NCBI GenBank assembly: GCA_002104905.1
Contig: MCFE01000085.1
Span: 1-64,000, forward strand
Direction of reading: 5' to 3'
Source: Basidiobolus meristosporus CBS 931.73
Taxonomy: Eukaryota > Basidiobolomycota > Basidiobolomycetes > Basidiobolales > Basidiobolaceae
DNA length: 64,000 nt
The translations under genes were made by a program, and so were the position numbers. Below the pieces are notes generated by a model. It did no database searches. It saw only the letters and a list, made by a program, of their open reading frames with translations, and was not told where the DNA came from. Below, in pieces: positions 33,285-45,443 of the stretch (its first letter is position 1; each line of letters starts with the position of its first letter).

Positions 33285-34506
33285 ATGAAAGGCTCCACTC
33301 TCTTCGCCCTGGTGGTTTTGGTCATCAGCTCAGCCGTAGGTGCTCAAAGCAGTCTCACCAACCGCTACGTGGTCAAGATCAAGAACACCGCCGACCCGCA
33401 AGAAGGTTAGTCATGTTTGACCCAATGGGCCGGTCTGTTTCTAACCCCACTTCCTAGTTGATCGCTATCTGAAGAGTAAGCTGGACCTGCACAACCGCGC
33501 TCGAGACGGAAACCACGCGGAGCTGAAAGTCAAAATCTCCATGGACGACTACTTTGCATACGCTGGTGTCTTGACCGAATCCCTTGTGTCGGATTTAAGA
33601 AGCAACGATAACATCGAGTACATCGAAGCCGAACAGATCTTCAAGATCTCCGCCACCCAGAACAACCCGCCGAGTTGGGGTCTTGCAAGGGTATCGCAGC
33701 ATCCAGCCCTCAATAAAACGCTCGTCTACAACTACCCTGACCAGGCTGGAGATGGGGTTGATGTGTACATCATCGACACCGGCATCAACGTCAAGCACTC
33801 CGACTTCCAGGGCAGAGCCACTCTCCCAATCAGCTTTATTGATGGAGAGGCTACGGACGACCTCAATGGCCATGGAACCCACGTCGCGGCTACGGTGGGA
33901 GGAGCAACCTACGGGGTGGCCAAGAAGGTTAGACTCATCGGCGTCAAGGTTCTGGGAGGAGATGGTAGTGGGACCACGACGGGCGTCTTATCAGGAATAG
34001 ACTGGGTAGCTAATCAGGCCAAAACCACCGGGCGTAAGAGTGTTGCAAATATGTCCCTGGGAGGCGGTAATAGCGATGCGCTCAATGACGCCATCACCGC
34101 AGCCGTCAAAGCGGGGGTTAGCTTCATCGTGGCCGCGGGCAATGAAAGTCAGGATGCATGCAATGTCTCACCCGCTAATGGCCGTTCAGTTTTGGCAGTC
34201 GGTGCCACGGCCATCACCGATGCCCAAGCTGATTTTAGCAACTTCGGGAAATGCGTGAAGATCTTCGCGCCGGGAGTGGACATCACCTCGGCCTGGATCG
34301 GAGGCAACGGCGCTACCAACCAGATCTCGGGGACAAGTATGGCTAGTCCTCATGTTGCAGGGATTGCTGCATTGTATCTGTCGCAGAAGACTTTCCAGAC
34401 TCCAGACGACCTGTACCAGGCCTTGAGTTCTCACGCAACCCAAAATGCCGTAGTCGGGATCGCCGCTGATACTCCCAACCTTCTAGCCTACAACTCGGTC
34501 GCATAA
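33285..34506 (+). CDS. Secreted subtilisin-like (proteinase K family, S8) protease
   Basis: Two exons, 33285-33405 and 33458-34506, with a 52-bp intron, join to 389 aa. A signal peptide of about 20 residues (MKGSTLFALVVLVISSAVGA) is followed by an inhibitor I9-type propeptide (NRYVVKIKN to IEYIEAEQIFKIS, about 27-105). The mature S8 domain has the full triad: Asp147 in YIIDTGIN, His179 in NGHGTHVAA, Ser334 in GTSMASPHVAG; the oxyanion Asn269 is in AAGNES. It is of usual length for fungal extracellular subtilases and has no C-terminal extension or membrane anchor. These enzymes degrade external protein for nutrition or, in some fungi, host cuticle; which applies here is not shown. Confidence 0.95.
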
Positions 34507-35370
34507 GTACCTCACCGGAACCTAGCCCAATCCAATCAACCAGAAATCTTCGCTAACCTGATTTATCGAGACAACCCAATACGGTAATCAGTACCAATAA
34601 AGTCCATCAGCTTCTTGCCTATTCCAGTACACAATGGGTAAATAGCCCGCGGTTTATCCTGAATACATGTGAGGGAAGCGCGAACGGGGGATTGATGTAG
34701 TAGGTGTAGGATTAGAGAGTCTGGTGGATGGCTCTATGGGTTGTGCCGACTGGCTGGCTCTGCAGGTTGCGTCAGGTATTTTCTTGAAGGTCCAGACCAA
34801 CCAATGAGATATCCAAAGTGGCGGTGATATGGCAAAAAATTGGACCCTGAATAGGATTTGGGGCACTTTGATTTCCCATGGATCTTTTCCTGGACAAACT
34901 GGGACTTATTTATCTATGTATTACTCTTATTGTATTACATGTTGTATTCTTAGGGTTTGGGCTGACTAATTGGTAGATCCACTGTATATTGATTCCCCTT
35001 GAATCCCCTTGATTCCCCTTACCGATGTGGAGTATTTAGGATTCGAGCATGGATTCGAACTTGGATTCGAGCGTAGATTAATAATGATTACCCATCAACC
35101 ATAACGGCACTGGTTTATCCGCAGTACTGATTATATCCCACCGGTTACATCATCAAATCGAAGATTGTATTCAAATGAAAAAGGACAATGCTCGTGGTGT
35201 CGGGATTTTCTAACCCCATCTTGATATCCACGGAACCCAGAAAATTCTATATATATATGTGTTGCCCACCTCCTGAGTCGTTAACCTTCAAAACAAACGT
35301 TACCATTCTGCCTTTAATTCGCTTCACCTAATCCTTCCCCTGGCCTAGAGACCGCTCCTACTCACATACA
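34507..35370. other. Intergenic region
   Basis: No gene is supported. Short direct repeats occur (GATTCCCCTTGAATCCCCTT at about 34989-35019; three GGATTCGA-like units at 35039-35075). A TATATATA stretch at about 35251-35260 lies upstream of the ceramide synthase gene. Confidence 0.45.
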
Positions 35371-36696
35371 ATGGATGCAAAAACCCATGCCAGCCACCTC
35401 CTATTCAACAGCAAAAAGTTCAGCTACCAAGGGTCCCTGAGGTTAGCTTGGAACATGCTGGTCGAGCATCAAATAGGTAAGCCCACGTCTAGACTTCGCT
35501 TCCTCTCGTTCTGCCGAACGCTAACCTGGCCCTTCAGAAATTCCCCTTATCATTATCCTGGCCATCATCACCGGAGATATCCTACGTATCCCCCTGGCTG
35601 CCAAATTCCTGAGAATTCAATACCGTGTCCCCGGCGAGGAAAACCTTTACTTGAACGGCACGGATGATCTGTACTTTATTTCCTTTTGGGTGGTCGCTTT
35701 CACGTTCATTCGTGCGGCAGTCATGGAATACGTGCTGAAGCCCATTGCTAAGCACGGGGGGATCCGTAGCTATCGCACACTGCACAAGTTTTTGGAGCAG
35801 AGCTGGCTGTTCGTTTACTACGCCGTTTCGTGGTCGATTGGATTTGTATGTAGCTCACCCATACCATCCCCCTCCCTCTCGCTCGCCTACTAACCGTCGA
35901 CCTTGCGATAGTACATCATATACAACAGTCCTTTCTGGAGAAACACCCCGCACTTCTGGATCGACTATCCCCACAAGGCGATCCCTCACCTTTCAAAGTG
36001 GTACTACCTTGTTCAAACCGGATTCTGGTTGCAGCAGTTCTTCGTATTACACGCGGAAAACAGACGTAAAGATTATCCCCAGATGATCGTTCACCACGTT
36101 GTCACCAGTCTTATGGTCACTTGTTCGTACGTCACATACTTCACCCGCATTGGGACTGCCGTTCTTTGCATCATGGATTCCGCGGACGTCGTTCTAGCAG
36201 TAAGTTCATGCTTCATCTAAGGGCTTCCCGTGTGACACGACCAGCTCACCCTTACGTCATTCCAGCTGGCCAAAAGTCTTCGCTACCTCAAGTTCCAGAA
36301 ATTATGCGATCACGTATTCGGGTGTTTTGTCTTGGTGTGGGCTTACACCCGCCACTACCTGTTCTTCATGATCATGTGGAGTATCTGGCAGGAGGCGGAG
36401 GTCTACCTGACCATCGACTGCAGACCCATGCAAGGGAAGTTCATCTGCCACGAGTTGCAGTACTTCTTCATCGCCCTCTTTGCCATCCTTCAGGTGCTGA
36501 TGCTCTACTGGTTCGCGCAAATCATCCGGGTGATCACCCAAGTGATTCGTGGATCCGAGGCGGCCGATTGTAGAAGTGAATCCGAGAGGTAAGCAGGTCC
36601 AGCGCATATGCGTCCAGCCAAGTGAACATGTCGCTAACCCTAGCCCTTGGCTCTGATTCCAGTGAAGCACCGGGAAACGAGCGCAAACGCCAATGA
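35371..36696 (+). CDS. LAG1: Ceramide synthase (sphingosine N-acyltransferase, Lag1/Lac1 type)
   Basis: Five exons, 35371-35476, 35538-35845, 35912-36199, 36266-36588 and 36663-36696, join in phase to 352 aa. The TLC domain covers about residues 90-320 and carries the Lag1 motif: consecutive His residues in YPQMIVHHVVTSLMVTCSY, then RIGTAVLCIMDSADVVLALAK with the two Asp residues, both needed for acyl transfer in the family. About six to seven hydrophobic spans place it in the ER membrane, where it joins fatty acyl-CoA to a sphingoid base. There is no N-terminal homeobox-like domain. The C terminus is basic (NERKRQ) after an acidic stretch. The last intron splits a Ser codon before a short 34-bp exon. 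Confidence 0.93.
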
Positions 36697-38189
36697 ACCC
36701 CCAATTCCGTGTGGCAAAGATTGTTCTATCCACGCCAAACCTTACTGTACATAACCAACTCATACTAGACCCACGTGTAACATGTTCTCGAAAATCAATG
36801 TTGTTAGAATAAATTCACCCTCCCCCAACCCCAACTCTCGCACTTACTCACACTCACGCCAACGCGTATCCTATCAATGGCTTTCCAAAGAATGCCCATG
36901 GTAACGATAACCCCCCCCCTTTTCGAAGAGGCGCGGAATGTTCCATGGAACCAGTGGCCAACATATATCTGGCTATCGGCCTAGCACGGATTTGGGACCG
37001 CGCATCAGGCTCGTCAGCATCAGATACCTTGGTTTGCTTACCCTGAGGACTTTTATGGAAGTCGAAACGAACGCATGCGGACATGATTGGGGTCGACGGT
37101 GGTGCGAATCACTGGGTTTGCTCTGGATTTACCGAGTCATACCGACCTGTGGACAGCGCAGCGCCAGAACCCTTCGCAGATCAGCGGTTGGTGGGCTGAA
37201 AGGCGGTGGGTGGGCGCCAGAGGACCGGCGCACACGGGTGATCGAGGCCAACACAAACATCAGTGACCTCCTAACCATATCTGGATGGTCCTTCTGGATC
37301 CTTGATTTCGAATGTTCCGAGGTGGATCCCGGCCGAATGGATCCCCCCTAGAGATAGAGATGGGGCTAGGATTACCATATGGACCGAATCGGGCCGCTCC
37401 CATCGACTCCAACCCATATCTTCCTCGCCTAAGCGGTTGGGTTGCCGTATGGGGCCGGGGGATGTTCAGAATCGGGTGAGTGGTCGGTTGCGGATCCCGT
37501 GGGCTCGATAACGTAGATGATCATCCATCAAATTAAGCATATATGGATGATTTCATAGATGCCTGACTCGGAATACCCGCGTGGTGTAGGGCGGAGTAGG
37601 ATGGAATGAAATCCCCCTCCCCCTCGAATGAGGTCATCCCGATCTCTAGTCGGTCATTCCGGAGCAGTTGGTCGGACTCCGGTAAGGAAATGTCAAATTG
37701 TCCGCCAGTCATGGGTGTTCACGAGGTGGTACACATATCCACCTACAGATGTACTTGCTTAAATGGACCCATTCAAGACGAGGTGATGTTTCTTGATCTT
37801 GGAGTAACCACCCCTCAACTGTGGAAGCCTGTCTAGGCCTGCGTTAATCCTTTCTTTGCCAGATATCATCTACAGGGGGGGAGCGAGAGGGAGAGAGAGA
37901 GATAGAAGCGATTCAAATCTCCCTGAGATGCGGCAACACTCCCCGTATGTAATGAGCCCTGATGATAGCCACGCTCCCTTGTCTTGTATCCCCCGAAGGT
38001 TGCGCGGGATGTGCGAACGCCATCCATTATGTTGGAGCCAAACTTATCACTTCCAGATCAGTGGTTTAGATTGGATTGGATTGGATTGAATTCTCCAAGG
38101 AAATGTTGACGTCATGTCGCGGGAAAGGTCGGGAATGAATGTAGGGGGGATTTGCTTTTGGCCTTTTCTACCGCACCACACAGCCGACC

Positions 38190-38224
38190 TCACCATCACC
38201 ATCACCATCACCACCACCACCACC
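38190..38224. repeat. Trinucleotide microsatellite
   Basis: A run of TCACCA units passing into CAC triplets. Not in a supported gene. Confidence 0.85.
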
Positions 38225-38570
38225 TTGCCCCCAACATAAGAGGCATATCCTCGGGGCCCGTGATATCGACGGATCTAATTCATCGGTGCCTCTGAGAAGC
38301 CTGTCTCTTGGGTAGGCTTAGCAAGCCGAGTTTAGGGGCTTAGGGACTGTCGGAAGAGGTAGAGATATGCGTATCCACTTGTTGATGGGTCAATCAAGAC
38401 CCAAGTGTGCGCGCGTGTGGTGATGATGTGGCGGAAAAACCCACGGTGCGGCGGTGTAGCATTATGGAGGATCTTGGTAAGGCCGGCGGAAATGGGGGAA
38501 AGGGTTGTATCCACAGTCACGCCGATCTCCAACTAGGGACTAAATATATGCCCATTTTGTGCCGTCAGGT

Positions 38571-38599
38571 CTAGGGGTTAGGGCTAGGGTTAGGGTTGA
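38571..38599 (+). repeat. Interstitial telomere-like tract
   Basis: CTAGGGGTTAGGGCTAGGG followed by TTAGGGTTGAG, about four TTAGGG/CTAGGG units, then a long G run. It has the same strand and type as the tract at 19908. Confidence 0.65.
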
Positions 38600-39211
38600 G
38601 GGGGGGGGTTGTCAGCCCAGTCGGGAGCTGGTGAGGAATCCCTGAGATCTGCGCTCAGAATGTGGTCTGATCCATCCAATTTCCGCCCATGCCATTCATC
38701 CGGTTGTAGAGTTAAGCTTAAGTTAAAGACCACGCCAATGTTACGCCTTGTTTCGAAGCGCTTATTTTCGGCAAGCATGGGTGCCAGTCTGGGTAACCAT
38801 GAAAGAAGTGGCGCGTGTAGGTTCTGGTTTTCAGCCGCAGTTAAGGGCTTCATCCTCCTCCTCCTCCAAATCAAATGTCTGGGAGTCGGCGGAGCTCAGA
38901 TACAGCACCCCTTATATTTGTCGAACCTTGGATTGTATGATCCGTGAAGATGCCGCGGAAGAGCGTTGAAAATGTGGGCGAATGCAGGAGGCGTTGGAAC
39001 CACTTGAATGGACCTCGGGATCGTGGCAATCCGCTGGTTTACCAACTTGATCTCTTCCATCGCAATAGATATCTTTCCTAGTCAAAAATCCCAACTACTT
39101 CGGGGATATCTGCCAAGCCCAAGATTTGGTGACTGGCTATTGCAACCATCAGTGATTCCATGACTTCTGGTTGTTGGGGAATATCCCACCGAGTATAGGG
39201 TAGGAACATAA

Positions 39212-39487
39212 TGTTGTAAATTCCGTGATTACACCTAAATATCCACCTAACTTAGTCACTTAGATAATGGTCTACAAACCTTCAAGAATTTTGTTCGAGT
39301 TCATTGTTGGGATGTACCTATCAACTTTTCATGTTCTTGGTACCTGATGCTTTGAGGAAAATATTCTGAGTAATTCCATCTAAATATTCACCTAACTTAG
39401 TCACTTGGAGCATTACCTACAAATCTTGGAGAATACTGACCAAATTCCTTGTCGGGATTTACTTAGAATATTTACCTAGAACATGAA
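39212..39487 (+). repeat. Fragments of two plus-oriented copia LTRs
   Basis: An LTR head starts at 39212 (TGTTGTAAATTCCGTG). A second head-like segment begins at about 39378 (CACCTAACTTAGTCAC) and runs to GAACATGAAAATT, where it is replaced by mitochondrial sequence. Confidence 0.7.
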
Positions 39488-39830
39488 AATTAGATTATCA
39501 ATTACTAGCATTAACGGAATTTAGTTCATCAAGACAAAATTTCTTATGGTTAGGGTTATTCCTATCATTTGCAGTTAAAACTCCAATGGTTCCTGTTCAT
39601 ATTTGGTTACCTGAAGCTCATGCTGAAACAAATGTATCAGGTTCAGTAATATTAGCAGGTTATGGGTTTTTAAGATATTCAATAGGAATATTTCCAGATG
39701 CTTCTCAATTATTTACTCCTTTAATATATTCAATGAGTGTAATATCAATAGTTTATTCTTCATTAGCTACTTTAAGACAAGTAGATTTTAAAAAATTATT
39801 GCTTACTCTTCAATAGGTCATAACCCTAAA
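39488..39830 (+). pseudogene. Nuclear copy of mitochondrial nad4 (NUMT)
   Basis: About 340 bp, much more AT-rich than the island, reads as an internal piece of NADH dehydrogenase subunit 4: SFAVKTPMVPVHIWLPEAHA, then GSVILAGYGFLRYS, SVISIVYSSLATLRQVDFKK. Compared with nad4 as I know it, about seven residues (normally ILLKLGG-like) are missing between LAG and YGF, and one base is lost after FKKLL, before AYSSIGHN. It is therefore non-functional. It lies between broken copia LTRs. Confidence 0.92.
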
Positions 39831-39839
39831 TCAGCTTTC

Positions 39840-40514
39840 CCTGTTTTAGAAACTCTTATTTCCACCTAGTTACTCACCTAACTTATTGACCTAGATCATG
39901 TTGTAAAAGTCTTGGAGATATTGGAAGTGATTGGGAGGACAGGTAGATTATGTGGTTTTTGCTTAATGATTTACTGAATGTAAAGTAGTATTTATACTTT
40001 TACATGATCATGGAGTTACAAGCACATATAATAGGTTAAGAAAGGTCCCAAAAACATGTGTGCAATGTTTGGGGCTGTTTGGGCAACTTTGACAATTTTC
40101 ATGTTCTGGGTACCTGGTGTTTTGGTGAAAATATTCCAAGTGAATCCCAACAAGGAATTTGGTCAGTATTCTCTAGGATTTGAAGGTAATGATCTAAGTG
40201 ACTAAGTTAGGTGAATACTTTGATGGAATTGCAAATTTTTACAGCATATTGTTACCTACAGATTTTAGAGAATACCAACCATATTCCTTGTTTGGATTTA
40301 ATCTGTCAATACATATGTTGTGGGTACCTGATGTTTAGGTGGAAATATTCTAAGCTGTCCAAACAGCCCCAAACCTTGCACACATGCTCTTGGGCCCTAT
40401 CCAAATGTAATATATGTGCTTATTTTGCAAGACCAAGTAAAAATATAAATGCCACTTGTGCACTTTATAAGTCGCCAAGTGCATGCCACATAATCTACGT
40501 GCCTTACCAATTAC
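39840..40514 (+). repeat. Old plus-oriented LTR relic split by a solo LTR
   Basis: LTR head sequence (CACCTAACTTATTGACCTAGATCA) at 39860-39898 continues after the inserted LTR with TTACCTACAGATTTTAGAGAATACC from 40252 and runs to a CACATAATCTACGTGCC tail near 40503. It is diverged and incomplete. Confidence 0.65.
39899..40246 (-). repeat. Solo copia LTR, minus orientation
   Basis: 348 bp from TGTTGTAAAAGTC to TTTTTACAGCA, inserted in the older LTR relic. Flanking 5-mers no longer match. Confidence 0.8.
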
Positions 40515-40757
40515 TGTTGTAAAAATTGGTAATTCCACCTAAATATTCACCTAACTTAGTCACTTAGATCATTACCTTCAGATCCTAGAGAATACTATTC
40601 TATGTGTCTGTAATGCCAAGACCATGTAATAGTATAAGTACTACTTTTACATGATCTTGGCATAACAAGCACATAGAATAGGTTAAGGAAGATCCCAAGA
40701 GCATGTGTGCAAGGTTTGGGGCTGTTTGGGCAACTTTGACAATTTTCATGTTCTGGG

Positions 40758-41107
40758 TGTTGTAAGAGTCTTGGAGATATTGGAAGTGATTGGGAGAACA
40801 AGTAGATTATGTGGTTTTCACTTAATGATTTATTGAATGTAAAAGTAGTATTTATACTTTTACATGGTCTTGGCATTACAAACACGTAGAATAGGTTAAG
40901 GAAGGTCCCAAGAACATGTGTGCAAAGTTTGGGGCTGTTTGGACAACTTTGAGAATTTTCATGTTCTGGGTACCTGGTATTTTGGTGAAAATATTCTAAG
41001 TAAATCCCGACAAGGAATTTGGTCAGTATTCTCTAGGATTTGAAGGTGATGATCTAAGTGACTAAGTTAGGTGAATATTTAGGTGGAAAATACGAATTTT
41101 TACAACA
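40758..41107 (-). repeat. 3' LTR of element D
   Basis: 350 bp, TGTTGTAAGAG to TTTTTACAACA; the polypurine tract follows at 41108-41118. Confidence 0.92.
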
Positions 41108-41118
41108 CTCCCACTCAG

Positions 41119-44100
41119 CTAAATGTTCATACTGACTAGTCCTAATTTTGACCTAAGATATTCAAACTTGTCTCTAGCTAATGGTTTGGTAAATATGTCT
41201 GCAATCATTTCATCTGTAGGACAGTAAACTAAGCTAACTAAGTTATTCTCTATAGCTTCACGTATGAAATGATGTCTAATATCTATGTGCTTGGTTCTAG
41301 CATGAAAAGTTGGATTTCTACCTAATTGTATACATCCTTGATTATCTTGAAATAAAGTAATAGGCGTTTTTTGACATAGGCCTAAATCTGTAAAGAGCTT
41401 TCTTAACCACATTGCTTCTTTTGTAGCTTCACAGGCTGCCATATACTCTGCCTCTGTAGTAGAAAGTGCTACGGTTGGTTGCTTTCTTGAATTCCATGAA
41501 ATGGCTCCTTTACAGTAAAGAAAGGTATATCCTGTGGTGGATCTTCTGTCTTCTAAATTTCGTCCCCAATCAGCATCAGAGTATCCCACAAGATCCTGTT
41601 CTGAATCCTTATAAGTGTATCTTAAGCAGATATCAGCAGTTCCTTTTAGGTATCTAAAAATCCGCTTAACTGCTGCAATATGATCAGATCCATAATTCTG
41701 ATTATGTTGGCTGACAACTCCCACTGAATATGAGATATCTGGACGTGTTCCAAGCATGATATACATCAGACTGCCGACCATAGATTGATAAGGAAAGTCA
41801 GGGCTTTCAGATGGCACCAAGCTCTCTTGATTTGGTTGAGTTTTGACCAAGTTAAGGTTTGTCTCCATTGGGGTAGCTGCCGGTTTGCAGTCTTCCATTT
41901 TGTACTTCTTTAGTATATCTTGAATATACTTGGATTGGCTTAGGGTAATAGTCTGGGTACTTCTGTCTATGGAGAACTTAATCCCTAAGTAGTAACTAAG
42001 TTCTCCTAGATCGGACATCTTGAACTCCTTAGATAGGCTGGATTTAGTCTCTTCCAATGTTTCTAGGTTATTGGCGGCTATAATAAGATCATCCACATAT
42101 AGAGCTAATAGAACTGGATTTGCTCTATCTGGCTTATAGTATATACTATAGTCAGCATTACTCCTTTTGAAACTCAAAGATTCCAAATAAGAATCTATCT
42201 TGCAATTCCAGGCTCTCGGTGATTGTTTGAGACCATATAGTGACTTTTTAAGCTTGCAGACCAAATGGGGGTTATCTTGGTCAACAAACCCATCAGGCTG
42301 GTCCATATACACGTCCTCATCAAGTTCTCCATTCAAAAATGCAGTTTTTACATCCATTTGATGAATAAAAAACTTATATTTGGCTGCAATAGCCAATATT
42401 AATCTGATGGAATTAACCTTGGCTACCGGTGCAAAGGTCTCAGTATAGTCAAGTCCTTTTGTTTGAGAGTATCCTTTGGCTACAAGTCTTGCTTTGTATC
42501 TTTCAATTGTACCATCAGCCTTGTATTTTGTCTTGAAGACCCATCTGCATCCAATTGATTTTCGGTTGATTGGTAATTTGACTAAGTCCCAAGTTTGATT
42601 TTCCATCAGTGCCTGATATTCCTCAGTCATTGCAGATCTCCAAAACTTCGTCTGAGGGCTATTTAGGGCCTCTTTTACAGTCTGGGGTTCATCAACATGG
42701 ACTGAATAGGCATAGGCTAAGTTTGTACCCTCATTGATATAGTAATTTGGGCTATTTCTTGTCCGATTGGATCTCCGGGCATTTGATACTGGAATGATCA
42801 CTTCTGGGATATTCCTGGGCACTGATTCTGGCTGAACCACGGTTGTAGAGTCCTCTGGAGTGAAAAAATTTTCATTGTTTTGCTCTGATTCAATCCTGAC
42901 AATTGGTGGACTTGAGATCAAATTTTCGTCATCATCTGATGTCATTTTTTGTGAAAATTTTGAATTTTCATCAAACAACACATCCCTGGACTTGATCAGC
43001 TTCTTTGCTTCGGTATTGTAGAGTCTGTATGCCTTACTCTCATTGCAGTAGCCCAAAAATATGCATTTTACACTTTTTGGCTCAAATTTTGACTGATTTC
43101 CGGCCAGTTTTTTGGCATATGCTGTAGACCCAAATATTCTTAGATGTTCTGCACTTGGTCTGTATCCATACCATGCTTCAAATGGAGTAGAATCACGAAG
43201 TATTCTGTTATAACTCCTATTTTTAAGATATACAGCAGTGGCAACTGATTCCGCCCAAAAATCATAGGATAATTTTTGATCATGGATCATAGATCTTGCC
43301 ATATCAATTATTGATCTGTTAGCTCGTTCTGCTACTCCATTTTGCTGTGGGGAGTATGGTACAGTAGTCTCTTGCTTTATCCCATGAATTTTGCAGAAGT
43401 GGATGAAGAGTTTTGAGGTATATTCTCCACCATTGTCAGAGCGTATTTTCTTGATTTTTTCACCAGTTTCTCTCTCCACCATGGCTTTAAACTCCCTGAG
43501 CTTAGACAGAGCTTCTTCCTTTCTCTCCATGAAGTAGACCCATGTGTATCTTGTATAATCATCAATAAAAGTGATTAAATACTTCATCCCGCCTAAGGAT
43601 AAATTTTGCATAGGTCCACACAGATCTGAGTGAATTAGATCTAATTTTTTCTTAGTTTTGATTAACCCAGAGCTCTTGAACGGTTGTCTGGCTTGTTTCC
43701 CATATATGCAGGCTTCACAGTGCTCCAAATTAGCTGGGGGATCAATTTTCACTCCAGAAATTAGCTGATCTTTGATCATTTTACGCAAATAATCAAAATT
43801 GATGTGTCCAAATCTCCTGTGCCAAAGCATTGGTGTTTCTTCATTTAAGTTACTTATATTGGCTTCCAATATGATGGAATATAAGTCAACTTGTATAGAT
43901 TCTGATCTCTGATGCCCGAAGCAATATGAGCACCATTTTGATCAGTGATCCTGCATCCAGAATTGTCAAAACTGAAACTGAGTCCTTCTGCTGTGGCCTT
44001 GCTTACAGAGAGTAGGTTCTTGGCTATTTCTGGTACATAGAGTACTTCTTTAAAGGTCAGTGTATGGCTTCCTTCACTGCTTCTAAGGTTTACTTGGATA

Positions 44101-45089
44101 GTTCCTTCTCCCACTGCATCAAGTGTTCTATCGTCACCCATGAAAACCTTCTTAATTGGAATTTCTTGATATTGGGTAAAAAGTTCTTTTTGGTGTGTAA
44201 AGTGTTGAGAAGCTCCAGAGTCAATATACCACGTCTGAGAATCCTTGTTTGTGGTCATATTTAGTGCAGATATGAATAGTCTATCTTCAGTTGTTGCAGC
44301 ATTTCCATATTCAGGCTTCTTTTGCTGATAATCTCTCTTTTTGAAACACCGGTCTGATGTGTGTCCTTTCCTTTTGCAGTAGTTGCAAAATAGGTTGCTG
44401 TTGCCTTTGTAGGGTCTTGGGTACCTCCTTTGTTGGTTATCATTGCTTATTAAAGCATTTTCTTCTTCCTTCTTATTGGCGCTTGATTTTCTTAATTCTT
44501 CATCCAGGAGCCTTCCATATACGTAATTTAAGGTCAAATCTTCAGTTCTGGACTCTAGGGCTGATACAAGGCCCTGAAACTCGTCTGTCAGGCTATTCAG
44601 GATGGTAACTATCACATCCTCATCAGTAGTTGGTACGCCCACAGATTCCATCTCATCTACCAGCAGGGTAATTCTGTTAATTAGATTTTTCATTTCTTCT
44701 CCTGGCAGCATCTTTGTAGTAAAGAATTTTCTTCTCAGATACATTTTCTTGGCAGCTGAACATGACTGGTAGGTGTCTTCTAATGCCTTCCAGGCATTCT
44801 TTGCTGTTTTTGCTCTTGAGCATTGAATTAGCAATTTGTCCTTGACATTAAGGCAAATGCAGTTAAAGGCACTTTGTTCTTTCTTCTGGTACTTTAAGGC
44901 TTCCTCTCCCACGTTTTTAGGAGGGCATTCTTCTCCCATGACAATATCCCAAAGGCCTCTTTCTTGCAGCAGCATCTTCATCTTCACCTTCCACACTTGG
45001 TAGTTAGATCCATCCAACTTTTCAGCAGAGGGAAAAATTCCAGTAATAGCAGTAGTAGACATTGCAGAGAGTGACAGCTCGGGGCTCAT
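41119..45089 (-). pseudogene. Gag-Pol of element D, broken by a 1-bp deletion
   Basis: From the ATG at 45089 the frame runs through gag, the CCHC knuckle and protease to about 43868. There one G is missing against element B (GGCTTCCAATATG for GGCTTCCAGATATG), and the frame is lost. The rest (41119-43869) stays open as 916 codons with pre-integrase, integrase (HSDLCGP, SDNGGEYTS, ERANR), reverse transcriptase (LYVDDLI) and RNase H. Everything else appears intact, so this is a very recent loss or an assembly error. Confidence 0.9.
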
Positions 45090-45093
45090 AACC

Positions 45094-45443
45094 TGTTGTA
45101 AGAGTCTTGGAGATATTGGAAGTGATTGGGAGAACAAGTAGATTATGTGGTTTTCACTTAATGATTTATTGAATGTAAAAGTAGTATTTATACTTTTACA
45201 TGGTCTTGGCATTACAAACACGTAGAATAGGTTAAGGAAGGTCCCAAGAACATGTGTGCAAAGTTTGGGGCTGTTTGGACAACTTTGAGAATTTTCATGT
45301 TCTGGGTACCTGGTATTTTGGTGAAAATATTCTAAGAAAATCCCGACAAGGAATTTGGTCAGTATTCTCTAGGATTTGAAGGTGATGATCTAAGTGACTA
45401 AGTTAGGTGAATATTTAGGTGGAAAATACGAATTTTTACAACA
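45094..45443 (-). repeat. 5' LTR of element D
   Basis: 350 bp, adjacent to the primer-binding site GGTTATGAGCCC (minus, 45093-45082). Confidence 0.92.

Larger units (their letters stand above)
36697..39211. other. Gene-poor right edge of the island
   Basis: I find no gene over 2.5 kb. Open frames on both strands lack recognised motifs and overlap one another. It has a CAC/CAT microsatellite (38190-38224), ATTGG repeats near 38071-38090, a telomere-like tract (38571-38599) and a run of nine or more G just after it. Confidence 0.45.
40758..45443 (-). mobile_element. Copia element D, young copy with one frameshift
   Basis: 4686 bp with LTRs at 40758-41107 and 45094-45443 that differ at one place I can see (CTAAGTAAA against CTAAGAAAA). 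Target duplication CTGGG is at 40753-40757 and 45444-45448. The body is almost identical to element B, with the same polypurine tract and primer-binding site. The LTRs read GATTGGGAG where B reads GATTTGGAG, so D is not simply a segmental copy of B. Confidence 0.95.

Noticed and set aside
38190-38224. CACCAT/CAC run as a histidine-tag-like coding sequence
   Set aside because: It is a microsatellite in a gene-free region with no supported frame.
36697-38600. Several 60-150 codon open frames on both strands
   Set aside because: They overlap one another, lack motifs, and no set of introns joins them into a recognisable protein.
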